Source: an uncultured Prevotellaceae bacterium (GTDB lineage Bacteria > Bacteroidota > Bacteroidia > Bacteroidales > Muribaculaceae). Taken from it: a stretch of 64,000 nucleotides of DNA. The notes beneath the pieces are model-generated. The model ran no database searches, was not told the origin of the DNA, and saw nothing but the letters and a program-made list of their open reading frames with translations. Position 1 is the first letter of the stretch; each line of letters starts with the position of its first letter. The stretch covers positions 1 through 64,000 of the forward strand of contig CAMJXD010000006.1 of NCBI GenBank assembly GCA_946409635.1, written 5' to 3'. Made by a program: the position numbers and the translations under genes. Below, piece by piece: positions 42,690-52,557 of the stretch.

Positions 42690-44024
42690 CTAATACCTTT
42701 TCTCGATGGTGGCACCAGCGAAGTAGTGCAGCAGGATCTGCTTGTAGTCACAGCCCTGGGCGCCCATGACGGCGGCGCCAATTTGGCACAGGCCCACGCC
42801 ATGTCCCCATCCGGCCCCGCGCAGCACAAACTTGGCGGGATAGCCGTCCTGGCCCACGTCGTGTTTCTCGACGACAAAGGCCGAACTATAGAGGCACGAG
42901 GGTGACAAGGCATAACGGATGGTCAGTTCCTTGCCGATAATGCGTTCGCGTTTCTCACCCACGATGCGCAGGCGGTAAAGTCTTCCACTGGTGCCTCTTG
43001 CCACGGGCTGCAGGTCACGGATGCGGCCATAGTCGGTGCCCGTGCGCTCCTGAATCAGCGCGGCGAGCTCGTCCTGGGTATACTCCACCTTCCAGCGGTA
43101 GAAGTCCTTAGTCTCCTGGTCATAGTCGTTGAGCACCTGGGACAGGATCTCGGGGTCGGTGGTGTTGCAGTAGGCACTGGGGCTCGACAGGATCCACTCG
43201 GCAGCATTGTCCTCGCGGGTGAGGTCGGGAAAATCGTTCTCATCCTTGCCGTCTCGACGAGCCTCCAGGTAGTCGTGATGATGTGGTTCCCAGCAGTTCT
43301 CAAACTCCTCCATCACGCCGCCGCACGACTTACTGAAGCGTGCGTCACACAGCGCGCCGCCGTGCATCAGCACCTGGCCCCAGGTGGCGCGGATGGCCTG
43401 CTCCACCTTGTCGGTCGTGGCACGGGTGATGCCTTGATAGCGCTGGCAGTGGTCATCGGCACACACGTCAAAGTTGGCGTGGTCGTCACGGTCCCACCAC
43501 TTGACCAGTTCCTCATCGGTATCCATCATCTCACCTGTTGCATCGGGATGACGCTCAACGGGCTTGAGTGACTCCTCGCCATGGATCTGTGCCAGCAACC
43601 AGCTGCGCGAGATGACGGCATGGGCCTTCAATAGCTCCAGCGATGCATGGGCGCTCATCTCGCTGGAGATGACACTGAGCAAGTAGTCCTCGACACTCAG
43701 CACGTTGACGGGTGTCAACTTGCCGTCCTCGACAATGATGTGCAGCGCGCCCTTGAAGGTCTGATCCTCCTGGCGCTTCCAGTGGAAACTCACACCGATG
43801 GTCACACCCTTGAGGGTGAACGACGCAGTGTCAGCATCTAGGGGCTCAAACAGCAGCTCACCGTAGCGCTCACCGTTCCACTCGACCAGGCCCTCGACAC
43901 AGCTCACGCGATGCTCACCGCTACACGTGATGCCGTTCACGCGGTACTCGCCGTTGAGCACCAGGTCCACCGTGGGCTCATTCATGATGCCCACCCTCAC
44001 TTGAGGTATCTGTTTCTCGTCCAT
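42690..44024 (-). CDS. SpoIID/LytB domain protein
   Basis: 444 aa with the SpoIID domain: SVEDYLLSVISSEMSAHASL, ELLKAHAVISRSWLL, and the C-terminal GAGWGHGVGLCQIGAAVMGA. SpoIID is a lytic transglycosylase and its LytB relatives enhance amidases. The catalytic-type glutamate in ISSEMSA is present. No signal peptide is visible at the chosen start, which is odd for a wall enzyme; it may act on muropeptides already imported. It sits one gene upstream of the permease. Confidence 0.86.
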   Translation of the reverse strand: MDEKQIPQVRVGIMNEPTVDLVLNGEYRVNGITCSGEHRVSCVEGLVEWNGERYGELLFEPLDADTASFTLKGVTIGVSFHWKRQEDQTFKGALHIIVEDGKLTPVNVLSVEDYLLSVISSEMSAHASLELLKAHAVISRSWLLAQIHGEESLKPVERHPDATGEMMDTDEELVKWWDRDDHANFDVCADDHCQRYQGITRATTDKVEQAIRATWGQVLMHGGALCDARFSKSCGGVMEEFENCWEPHHHDYLEARRDGKDENDFPDLTREDNAAEWILSSPSAYCNTTDPEILSQVLNDYDQETKDFYRWKVEYTQDELAALIQERTGTDYGRIRDLQPVARGTSGRLYRLRIVGEKRERIIGKELTIRYALSPSCLYSSAFVVEKHDVGQDGYPAKFVLRGAGWGHGVGLCQIGAAVMGAQGCDYKQILLHYFAGATIEKRY

Positions 44025-44061
44025 ATCGTAATCTGTTTTTTGTTGTTGTCCTATAGTATGC

Positions 44062-45021
44062 CTAGATAGGCTCTACATATTCCCATCGTTGACTGTAACC
44101 TGTAATCACATGATTCAAGTCGTTGCGGCTCATGCACACCTCGTCATAGAGCGACCTCATCAGTTCGGGTGTCAGACGGTCATAGTCCTCCTTGACAGGC
44201 ACTGCCCACAGGCCGCCCATCTCTGTCGAGGCGGGGCTCAGCAGCAGCCGGCCTGGGCCTTCGCCATAGCAGGCGGGACGATGCTTGCACCGCGGGAAGA
44301 ACGCCATGTGCCACGACCGGTCGGTCTTGTTCCACCAGCACAGGACATTCACCATCGGTTCCGCACCATCGTCCTTGACTGGTAACAAGTCAAGCAGTCT
44401 CAAGGCATAGCGCTCGGCCGCTCTCATCGTGCTAGTCTCGATAGTGAACAGACCGCGTCCCAGCGTGTCGACATAGCCGATAAAGCCTTCGTCTCCGTCG
44501 GCCAGCAGATGGGTTGTGGCGTGGTCAATCTCTCCACACAATGGCATCTCACTTCTGGAGCCAGCCTGAAAGTGCATGTGCCCGGGAGCCGATGCACCAC
44601 ATCGCGGTCCGTTGTAGAACACCACAAACTCCGGCAACGACTGGGCCAGCTGAAGCATGTCCCCTATCCTACCAGCCAACTGTTGCGGCACATGGTGCAG
44701 GTCGGCTATCGTCAGGTGCCTACTAAAGATCGGATAAGGATTGACCTGAATCTTGTACCGGTTGCCCCACAACACTGCTTTCTGTCTCGGGGGCTGGTGC
44801 TCACTGCACAGGAAGCAGTCCTGTCGTGACTGCGGCCGAGTGCCGACCAAGGCTGCCGACGAGCGTCGGCGTTCGGGATTGAACTGCAAGGTTATGGTTG
44901 ACTCGCCCAACGACACCGTCCGCGTGACGGCACCTGCCAGCGCCGCATAGTTGGCGCCGGCCAGGTCCCAGTCACGCAGTTGCTTGGCTATCAGCTTATT
45001 TATCACCCTGGTATAGTCCAT
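44062..45021 (-). CDS. DUF4922 HIT-like nucleotidyltransferase
   Basis: 319 aa. CFLC (about 73-76) and the late motif GASAPGHMHFQAG match the HIT-superfamily transferases (DUF4922, GalT or Ap4A-phosphorylase-like), where H-x-H-x-Q binds the nucleotide phosphate. The substrate is unknown. In this operon it could act on a sugar-1-phosphate or nucleotide sugar. No membrane segment or signal was seen. Confidence 0.8.
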   Translation of the reverse strand: MDYTRVINKLIAKQLRDWDLAGANYAALAGAVTRTVSLGESTITLQFNPERRRSSAALVGTRPQSRQDCFLCSEHQPPRQKAVLWGNRYKIQVNPYPIFSRHLTIADLHHVPQQLAGRIGDMLQLAQSLPEFVVFYNGPRCGASAPGHMHFQAGSRSEMPLCGEIDHATTHLLADGDEGFIGYVDTLGRGLFTIETSTMRAAERYALRLLDLLPVKDDGAEPMVNVLCWWNKTDRSWHMAFFPRCKHRPACYGEGPGRLLLSPASTEMGGLWAVPVKEDYDRLTPELMRSLYDEVCMSRNDLNHVITGYSQRWEYVEPI

Positions 45022-45083
45022 CAGGCTAGCTATTCATCTGCCAGTTAACGCTGCACAGTTGATATCGCTGCAGTCCGTATCGC

Positions 45084-46568
45084 TCACTTCTTGTTCATCG
45101 CGATGCGGGCCTGAAGCTCCCAGGTGCGGATGCGATCCTTATACAGGTTATTGCGGTTCATCTTCTCGACATCGAGCGAAGCGTCGCTGTTATCGTCCCA
45201 CCGACGGCACAGATACACGGGATCATACACGCGGCCTATCTGGTAGTGACGCGAAATGTTCAGGCCCAGCGCATAGTCCTCACCATAGCTCGTGTTAGGA
45301 ATCTTCACGTCGCGCAGCACGGGCGTATAGAAGGCACGCGGAGCGCCCAGGCCGTTAATGCGCAGGGCGTTGTTGCGACCGTTCTCAGGCGTCCATTCCC
45401 TGTGGTCAATGATGCCGGGAGGAATGGGATTGAGGTTGATGTCGGTCATCTGATAGGTGCCCACGACCATCGCCACATTCTGCTCATAGAAGGCATCCAC
45501 CATCGTCTGCAGCGTGTGCTCGTCCTTGTACATGTCGTCACTGTCGAGCTGAACGATGAACTTTCCCACATTCTGGCGGTGAGCTGCCAGGTTCCAGTAT
45601 CCGCCGATGCCCATGTCATAGTAGTCGGCAATGATGTGAATCAGCCGCGGGTCGTCATACTCGGCGATAGCCTCGCGTGTGCCGTCGGTCGAGAAGTTGT
45701 CCACAACCATCAGGTTGAACTTGAAGTTGCACTCTTGCTTGAGCACCGAGTCGATGGCGTCGCGGATGGTGCGGATGCGGTTCCTGACGGGAATCATCAC
45801 CGTAGCCTCGACCTCAAACTCGCCCTGGTTGAACTCGATGTGACGGAAGTTGGGCACCTTCTCGCCGTTTTCCTCACGCGTGGGAGCCAAGTAGCCGCCT
45901 ATCTCCTTCAGGTGCTCGGTACAGGCCTTCTCCATCTCAATCTGGCGACCGCGGTTGCGCGGGTCAACGTAGTCAAAGATTTTCTCGCCGCTCTTGCGCG
46001 TGTCCAGTTCAACGTCGCTGTACAAGTACTCGTTGATGTGGGTAATCGCGGCAAACTGCGACAGCTTCAGCCTCAGGTCATACAGGCCGGCAAACTCATA
46101 GTTGGCCTTCATGGCCTCCACGGCCCTTTTGAAGCACGCGCCACAGAAGAACATCACCGACCCGAAGTCAAAGTCATCTCTCAAGCTACCCATCTGGTAG
46201 TCAATCACCGGGGCCTTGTCTGCCCCTCGGTCGGTCACATTATAGTGGTCGGCATACAGCATACCCGACTGGGTATCATCGCCCAGCTTGACAAAGCGCT
46301 CGACAGCAAACGGAGCCATCTTCAACGTGTCATACTTGGTGTAGAGCAGTACATAGTCGGCATCGGCGCGACTGGCAATCTCACGCATCGTGCTGCTCGA
46401 GAAGAGCACGTTGACGGGCACCAGCTCGCAACCCTCAACGGGTTGGGGGTTATCTACCGTGGCAAGCAAGTAAATCTTGTTCACCAGTTCCTGACCTTTG
46501 AGGTGCTCGATGGTCTGTGCAGCCTGTTCGGGACTCACAAACGGAATAAAGCAATTAATTCTTCCCAT
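45084..46568 (-). CDS. family 2 glycosyltransferase
   Basis: 494 aa with two GT-A-like halves. The C-terminal half is the better preserved: VEATVMIPVRNRIRTIRDAI, VVDNFSTDGTREAI, and QLDSDDMYKDEHTL, where the DSD triplet is the metal motif. The N-terminal half (CFIPFVSPEQAAQTIEHL..DADYVLLYTKYDTLK) looks like a degenerate copy with no DxD. It heads the recycling operon. It may build a surface glycan or modify a recycled sugar; the context does not decide. The protein has no membrane segment. Confidence 0.84.
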   Translation of the reverse strand: MGRINCFIPFVSPEQAAQTIEHLKGQELVNKIYLLATVDNPQPVEGCELVPVNVLFSSSTMREIASRADADYVLLYTKYDTLKMAPFAVERFVKLGDDTQSGMLYADHYNVTDRGADKAPVIDYQMGSLRDDFDFGSVMFFCGACFKRAVEAMKANYEFAGLYDLRLKLSQFAAITHINEYLYSDVELDTRKSGEKIFDYVDPRNRGRQIEMEKACTEHLKEIGGYLAPTREENGEKVPNFRHIEFNQGEFEVEATVMIPVRNRIRTIRDAIDSVLKQECNFKFNLMVVDNFSTDGTREAIAEYDDPRLIHIIADYYDMGIGGYWNLAAHRQNVGKFIVQLDSDDMYKDEHTLQTMVDAFYEQNVAMVVGTYQMTDINLNPIPPGIIDHREWTPENGRNNALRINGLGAPRAFYTPVLRDVKIPNTSYGEDYALGLNISRHYQIGRVYDPVYLCRRWDDNSDASLDVEKMNRNNLYKDRIRTWELQARIAMNKK

Positions 46569-46628
46569 AATAGTAGTAGTTGTTATAATTATTGTTGTTG
46601 ATATCGTCCAATCTCTCCTTTAAAGGTC

Positions 46629-46661
46629 GTTAAGGTCCTTAAAGACCTTAAAGTCCTTAAC
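46629..46661 (-). terminator. hairpin after the golvesin-type amidase gene
   Basis: GTTAAGG (46629-46635) pairs with CCTTAAC (46655-46661), with further CTTAAAG repeats inside. It lies just past the stop of the minus-strand gene at 46665. Confidence 0.5.
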
Positions 46662-46664
46662 GGG

Positions 46665-49600
46665 TCACTTGAGGTACTCCAGGACACGCTGCATCAGGTT
46701 GGTGCGCTCGCAGGAATAGGTCATGGCCTCGATCGGGAAACCCATCACCACGGTGCGATAGCCGCCACGGTCGCTGGCAATGGCAGCTGGCAGGCCGTTC
46801 TCGCCGTAGCGCAGCCACGTGAACCCGCGGCTGTCGCTGGCGCGGATGGCATCGGGCGACTCAACGGCATACTGGCCATCGTTCAACCTGTTGACAAATT
46901 CCCAGCACTGGCCGTCGTTGGCCAAGCGGCTATCGGGGCTGTCAACAGTCATGACGGTGCCGTCGAGCGAAGCACGGCCGTTCAAGGCCTCAAAGCCGAG
47001 CACTTCCTTGGCAAAGGCCTGGCCCTGCTGGTCGTTGTTGCCGGCGGCGTTGTCCCACAGGTCACTGCCGACAAACGAGCCCGACATCAGCACGCTCCCG
47101 CCACGGCCGGTAAAGGTTCGCAGGGCGTTCATCAGGCCTGCGGTGTAGATCTTGAAGCGCGTGGGCTTCAGGCCGCTGCCGGTCGTGATTTCCTTCTGCT
47201 TGCCCAGAATCAGGTCCATCAGGCGATAGTCACTGCTGTTATAGCCATTCTCCAGGGCCTGCTGGCTGCATGACACAAAGGAGTAGCCGGCCAGCATCAG
47301 AGCCTCGCCGTGGACAGCAGGATAGTCAAAGGTATTGCCTGCCACATTCATGGTTTCATAATCGCTGCGGCTGGCACCGAAGCCAGGTGCGTCGTCGTCC
47401 TTCCAGGGCAGATGGCGCCGGAATTCATACTGCGACCCCAGGTAGTTGATCTGCTGCACATAGGGCACACCGTGGTCCTTGTTGTCGTCAAAGCCGGCGC
47501 GCACGCTGTCCTCAAACCAGTCGGGACCGCTCACGCGCGTGAAGCCGTTCACCACCAGCACGTCGCCCTTACTCGATGCGGCCTCGCCCAGGCTCAACGT
47601 CTCGCTGGGGAAACTGCGGCCGCCGTCGTTCATGGCGATGATGCGATAGCTGTGCAGCTTGTTGTCGCTGATGCGTACAGCATAGTGCGGATTCTTGACT
47701 GTAGCGATTTCCTTGAAACCGCCGTCTAGTCCCACGCGCTCACACACGATGTAGGACGTGGCATCAGCGCCCTCGCTCTGCTCGTCACGGGTGGGTTCCC
47801 AGGTGAGCAGGTAGTTGCCCTTGTTGAGCATGTTGATGGCAAAACTGTTGACGGGCAGCGGCTGGATGACATAGCTGCGGTGGTCGCGCTGTGCGATGAA
47901 CTTGAGCATGCCCTTGTAGATGGCGCGGCTCACGTCGAAGCGGAACATCGGGTCCAGACCATATTTCATGTCGGCAAAGTTCTGGTGCGACAGCAATTCC
48001 ATCAGCACGGCGGGTACTTCGGGCACACGAGCCTCATAGTAGCTCTTGTCCCACATGCCGCGACGTGTCCAGTTGGGCTCCCACTTGGCGCGCACGTCCT
48101 TGACAATCTCGCTCGAGAGCAGGTTGGCCAGGCGCCGCGAGAGTTCGCGCGGCGTGCCGTTGGCATATTTGCCGAACTGCTTGCCGTTGGCTCTGGTGCA
48201 GTAGATCAGCAACGTGCCCACGATCTCGTCGTCGGGGGTCGTGCCGGCATCGGTGTGCAGGCAGAAGGATAGATCTACCGGTACGTTCAGGCCACCGCGT
48301 TCAGGCAGCACGTCGCTGCCGCCGGCCAGATAGTTCACCCACTCGCCTCGACTCCGGTAATCGTCCACATAGTCGTTGATGCCCCGCGAAGTCGAGTACA
48401 CGCTGTCGGGGAAACCCGCCCATTGCAGGTAATAGCGCGACCCCAAGTGATACCACGGGTGGTTGCCGCTGCCTATGTAGCTGTATTCAACGCCGGGCTT
48501 GCCCAGGCAGGACTCGTTGTTCTCGCCTTGGGCCTTCTGCTCGGCCACAATGGCCAGGTTTTCATCGGTAGGCAACGCCACGCGGCGCGCAATGTTACCA
48601 TATCCGCCGCCCACATGAATGGCGTCGGCCGTGATCACGGCGTCCTTGTCCTCGCTCAGGTTGGACACCTCGACCACGTCTTTGTTCACGCCACGCGCCA
48701 GCGGGAAGGTTCCCAGGTAGACCCACACGCCTCCGGCCATCGTCTGGTCGACGCGGAACTGGCGTTTCCCTGCCAGGCTGTTGACCGTATAGGTCACGTC
48801 GCGCGCACTGTTGGGCAGCGTCTTATAGGAAATATAGATGGCATAGTCGCCGCCGTAGGGCATCTCAACGTCCCACGTGGCGGTCGACAGCTTCTTCTTG
48901 TCCTTCTCGGCCTTGACCATGCGGTAAGTACCCTCGGCAAAGGGGTTCTCAAAGTCCTTATACTGGTCGCGCAGGAAGGCAAAGCCGGCTCCCTCGCCCG
49001 CCTGCCACTTCTGCTTGCCGTTGTGCTCGCGGTATCCGTCCTGCACCAGCCCGCTCGCATCGTTGTCCACCACGGCACCATAGTTGTGGGTGTCGCGCTC
49101 ACGTGCGTTCCACACATAGGCACCCGCATTCTCCAGCATCGGAATCAGGAACGGCAGCACATAGCTGTGGGTATACATGTCCTCCACGGTCTGCATCAGC
49201 CGCGCGCGCTGCCACTCCCAGCGATTCAGCTTGGGCTCGAAATACCAGCCGTGGCTTGGCCACATCGCGATGATGTTGCCGTCCAGGCCATGCTTGTAGT
49301 GGCGGTTGGCATCGAGCTCGCTGATGAAGGGCTTGTGCGAACGCTTGTAGGCAGGCTCATAGTCGGCAAAGTACTTGTTGATGTCATTGCCCACGATGGT
49401 GACCAGCACGGCATTGTCACGATACTCGTCGCCGAGGGCTTCACGTATCTCGTCACGCATCTGCTCGACACTCTCTTGGGTAAAAGGCACGTCACCAAAG
49501 TTCTCGCTCACGTCCACCTTCACGGTGTCGTTCTCTACGACCAGTGAGCGCACCTTCAGCGTGCCCACGCCCATGTGCTCGGGCAACTTGCTCTCAACGA

Positions 49601-49709
49601 TGCGCTGAACGGCTTCCTGCTGCTCCTGGCTGAACGCCTGAGCCTGCAGGGGCAGACCCAGGGATACACAAGCGGCTACGCTCAGCAACATTTCAACTGA
49701 TTTTTTCAT
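46665..49709 (-). CDS. secreted amidase-like protein with golvesin-type domain
   Basis: 1,014 aa with a signal peptide (KKSVEMLLSVAACVSLGLPL). A golvesin/xanthan-lyase-type beta domain (YAIYISYKTLPNSARDVTYT..GGVWVYLGTFPLA) is embedded in an amidase_3-like fold. LSFCLHTDAGT holds the zinc-binding histidine and VPAVLMELLSHQN the catalytic-type glutamate. A C-terminal fibronectin-like and a glutamine-amidotransferase-like domain (GGSVLMSGSFVGSD) follow. Relatives are often labelled xanthan lyase, but the features favour N-acetylmuramoyl-L-alanine amidase. It has its own promoter, and is not clearly part of the recycling operon downstream of it. Confidence 0.8.
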   Translation of the reverse strand: MKKSVEMLLSVAACVSLGLPLQAQAFSQEQQEAVQRIVESKLPEHMGVGTLKVRSLVVENDTVKVDVSENFGDVPFTQESVEQMRDEIREALGDEYRDNAVLVTIVGNDINKYFADYEPAYKRSHKPFISELDANRHYKHGLDGNIIAMWPSHGWYFEPKLNRWEWQRARLMQTVEDMYTHSYVLPFLIPMLENAGAYVWNARERDTHNYGAVVDNDASGLVQDGYREHNGKQKWQAGEGAGFAFLRDQYKDFENPFAEGTYRMVKAEKDKKKLSTATWDVEMPYGGDYAIYISYKTLPNSARDVTYTVNSLAGKRQFRVDQTMAGGVWVYLGTFPLARGVNKDVVEVSNLSEDKDAVITADAIHVGGGYGNIARRVALPTDENLAIVAEQKAQGENNESCLGKPGVEYSYIGSGNHPWYHLGSRYYLQWAGFPDSVYSTSRGINDYVDDYRSRGEWVNYLAGGSDVLPERGGLNVPVDLSFCLHTDAGTTPDDEIVGTLLIYCTRANGKQFGKYANGTPRELSRRLANLLSSEIVKDVRAKWEPNWTRRGMWDKSYYEARVPEVPAVLMELLSHQNFADMKYGLDPMFRFDVSRAIYKGMLKFIAQRDHRSYVIQPLPVNSFAINMLNKGNYLLTWEPTRDEQSEGADATSYIVCERVGLDGGFKEIATVKNPHYAVRISDNKLHSYRIIAMNDGGRSFPSETLSLGEAASSKGDVLVVNGFTRVSGPDWFEDSVRAGFDDNKDHGVPYVQQINYLGSQYEFRRHLPWKDDDAPGFGASRSDYETMNVAGNTFDYPAVHGEALMLAGYSFVSCSQQALENGYNSSDYRLMDLILGKQKEITTGSGLKPTRFKIYTAGLMNALRTFTGRGGSVLMSGSFVGSDLWDNAAGNNDQQGQAFAKEVLGFEALNGRASLDGTVMTVDSPDSRLANDGQCWEFVNRLNDGQYAVESPDAIRASDSRGFTWLRYGENGLPAAIASDRGGYRTVVMGFPIEAMTYSCERTNLMQRVLEYLK

Positions 49710-49746
49710 ATCGTCTGGTTTAAGTTTTTGGCGTTTACTAATGCAA

Positions 49747-49777
49747 CAAAAGTAGTCAAACCAAACGAAAAGCCAAA
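49747..49777 (-). promoter_or_regulatory. promoter of the golvesin-type amidase gene
   Basis: Minus strand: TTTG (49777-49774), 19 bp, TACTTTTG (49754-49747). Confidence 0.75.
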
Positions 49778-49898
49778 ACAAAACAGCCCAAAAAGCCCAG
49801 TCTACAACATTTTTTATAAATTAACTACACTTTTTAAGAAAAAGCACACCGCGCCGTCCTTCATTCCCCAGGAGCCACATTGCAGCCGGCCGCTCTCT

Positions 49899-52535
49899 CT
49901 AGCGCTTGACCATACGCTGCGTACCGCGTATCAGGTGGCCGTCCTCGGTAACGCCTTCAACCAGAATGGTGTAGGAGGTATTAGGGACGTCGTTGCTGTA
50001 GAAGTCAAAGTGGACTCGGCCATCCTCGCCGGCTTTTACACTGGGGTTCCAGTATAGCACTCGGCGCAGGTCGTCACCGGGCGCAATGCCGCAATCGCCC
50101 TGGTCGTACCGCGGCGAGTAGAATTCCACAGGTTCCTGCGCTCCCATCGGGTGGGCTATCTTGACATATCTGCTGGGCTCTTTCCATTCAGCGCTGGAGC
50201 CAGGTTTCCTGCTGAAGTTGACCTTGACCCTGCCGCCACGACTTCGGATGATATCGATATAGTCCACGTTAGTCATGCTCACAAAGCCATCGGCTATCGT
50301 GACATCACTCAAGTCATAGTCGGTCCATGTGTTGAACAGGGAAAAATTGATGCGTTTGAGCCTGTCGTTTTTCTTGTCTGCGGAAATGAGTGTCAACGCC
50401 TCCCTAAAGGATTCGCTGTCGGTGAAATAGATGTCCTTGAGCTCTTCTCCGTCGATGGTGATTGTGACCTTACTGTAATCCGACACGCCTATCGCCTGCA
50501 ATGCGCCATCGACCGATGTGATGCCCAACCGTGCAATGTCATCGGCAGTCAGGTACTGGTTGGTTTCTACCCGGGGCTTGTGCAGGCGCCTGACGGCTGC
50601 CACCACCAGCTCGTTGAGCATGATGTGCCGCCAGTCGTTCTCCTTGACCAGGCGCCACGACTGCTCGTCTTGGACATCGGCGGTCTGCCCGTCGGTTGTT
50701 TCAGAATCTAGCATGTAGTATGTCTCGGGGTATTGCTCACGAGCCAGCTCAAGGTTGGTCTGCTTCTTTCCCTTATCATTCATCGCTATCACGACGCAGT
50801 CCACATCATCGGCCACCAGCGGTACAGGAATCGAGAAGCGGCCCAGCGAGTCACTCGTGGCCACGTTGGCAAACTCCAGTTTAGGGATGATCAGGCTCAC
50901 CTCGGCATTGGCAACGGGCTTCTTGCGCCATTCGCTCAGCACGCGGCCCGCAACCACTTGCGACACCTCGATGGGGTACTGGGGCGAGGCGACAAGGCCC
51001 CTGAGCACTCGGGGGATGTCATAGCGGCGCCAGCCCTGCGTGAGCATGAGCAGGTCGAGATGGCGGCCTCGCTCTAGGGCGTCAACGCTGTCACCCTGTT
51101 CAAAGTAATAGCCCGGCTCGTGGATGCTGCCGCGCAAGTCGCTCTGGAGCAGGAGGTTTGACCAGATATCGGTCTCACTGACTTTGGCAGCCTTGTCGTC
51201 AACGACGACCACTGCACAGTCTTGGCCGCTGGCTAGCTTGGAGAGCTCACCCAGGTCAACGTTCACCCCGACTGCCTCGCGGTCGCCACAGTCGCTGCGT
51301 GATGTCTCCACCGTGGCAGCCGTCACCGATTCTCGCCCGGCAAAAAACAGGCGTTCACTCAGGCAACGTCCGCTGGCGTCCAGCAGCAGAGCCTGAACCA
51401 CGCCCGGGTCAAGCTCGTTGTCGTTCAAGGTAATGGTATCTTGCGATGCTGCTACCAGACGCCCACGTTGCTGCACCATCAGCACACTGCCCGCGGCATG
51501 GGCTCCGGCAGGCCGAATCGTCACCAGGCCGCCAGCATGATGACGCACCTGTGCCACCGTAGCATCGGGGCGCACCTGGGGCAGGTCAAAGGTCATGAAT
51601 TCATCAAAATTGTCACGCCACCGGGCGCAGTAATGCCCATCGGCACGTGGCGTGAACCTCACCACGCCCATGCCGTCATGCTCCACGCGCAGCGGGGCAA
51701 TGACCTCGCCCCGATCGTCAGTCAGTTCGCCCGTCGCCTTGACGGCCAGGCCACCAGGATCATGCAACTTGAATGCTACAGCATTCTCCACTCCAGGCAC
51801 CAGATAGCCGCCCTCGGGATAGAAATCGGCATGCACTTCACGGCTCGGCGGCAGCGGGATATACTTGGTATAACCGTCAATCTCAACGAGCACAACTGGA
51901 GCTTGGGCCTCCTTGCCCTTGAGTGTGAAACGCGCCTCACCGTTGCCCCCGCCCTGAGTCTTCATATAACCATACCGGCACATGTAATAGAGGTTTTCAA
52001 ACGGGCAGGGCTCCCCCGACAAGTCGGTGTAGCTCAGCCTCACCTCCACTTCGCTGTCAAAACGCACACACTGCGCAGTGATGCGACGTTGCAATGACAT
52101 CAGGGCTGCTATTTCTATCGGCTGACGGTAGAAGTAATCGACACCCGCACTCTGCATGAACAGGGTGTAGGCCGTCAGCTGGTAACGCCCCTCGGCCAAG
52201 TCATCGGGAATCGTCAGGTAGCCCTCAAACACGCCGTCATCACCCTGAGGAATCTTCACACGCCCACACAGCGAGTCGGTAGGCGACAACAATTCAACGT
52301 ACACAAACTTGCTTGCACCAACCGGGCAATGGGTAGCGGCATCCACCACCCAGGCACGCAGCCTCACGGTGTCACCGGCAAGGTAAGTGCCGCGGTCGGT
52401 CATCACATGTATCTTCTCCTGCGGGAATTCATAGCGCTGGAGGTCTAGACGCTCGGCAATAGCCTCCACGTCCTGGGCTGTCATGACGGCACTTGTCAGG
52501 AACAGCGCACTCAGTATGGCAAGCATTCGTCTCAT
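49899..52535 (-). CDS. MG2-like surface protein with plug-like C-terminus
   Basis: 878 aa with a signal peptide (RRMLAILSALFLTSAVMTA). The N-terminus reads like an alpha-2-macroglobulin MG2 domain (EKIHVMTDRGTYLAGDTVRL), followed by several Ig-like beta domains. A carboxypeptidase-regulatory-like unit (AGRVLSEWRKKPVANAEVSL) and a TonB-receptor plug-like segment (LGITSVDGALQAI..IIRSRGGRVKVNF) are near the end. There is no receptor barrel. Such proteins are common in Bacteroidales and their role is unknown; a part in surface protein capture or signalling is possible. It lies 22 bp after the second BadF kinase. Confidence 0.8.
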   Translation of the reverse strand: MRRMLAILSALFLTSAVMTAQDVEAIAERLDLQRYEFPQEKIHVMTDRGTYLAGDTVRLRAWVVDAATHCPVGASKFVYVELLSPTDSLCGRVKIPQGDDGVFEGYLTIPDDLAEGRYQLTAYTLFMQSAGVDYFYRQPIEIAALMSLQRRITAQCVRFDSEVEVRLSYTDLSGEPCPFENLYYMCRYGYMKTQGGGNGEARFTLKGKEAQAPVVLVEIDGYTKYIPLPPSREVHADFYPEGGYLVPGVENAVAFKLHDPGGLAVKATGELTDDRGEVIAPLRVEHDGMGVVRFTPRADGHYCARWRDNFDEFMTFDLPQVRPDATVAQVRHHAGGLVTIRPAGAHAAGSVLMVQQRGRLVAASQDTITLNDNELDPGVVQALLLDASGRCLSERLFFAGRESVTAATVETSRSDCGDREAVGVNVDLGELSKLASGQDCAVVVVDDKAAKVSETDIWSNLLLQSDLRGSIHEPGYYFEQGDSVDALERGRHLDLLMLTQGWRRYDIPRVLRGLVASPQYPIEVSQVVAGRVLSEWRKKPVANAEVSLIIPKLEFANVATSDSLGRFSIPVPLVADDVDCVVIAMNDKGKKQTNLELAREQYPETYYMLDSETTDGQTADVQDEQSWRLVKENDWRHIMLNELVVAAVRRLHKPRVETNQYLTADDIARLGITSVDGALQAIGVSDYSKVTITIDGEELKDIYFTDSESFREALTLISADKKNDRLKRINFSLFNTWTDYDLSDVTIADGFVSMTNVDYIDIIRSRGGRVKVNFSRKPGSSAEWKEPSRYVKIAHPMGAQEPVEFYSPRYDQGDCGIAPGDDLRRVLYWNPSVKAGEDGRVHFDFYSNDVPNTSYTILVEGVTEDGHLIRGTQRMVKR

Positions 52536-52557
52536 CTCTTGGGTGGGTTTTGATAGG

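Noticed and set aside
46665-49709. Xanthan lyase
   Set aside because: The golvesin/xanthan-lyase-type domain is only a beta module here; the histidine and glutamate motifs fit an amidase better.
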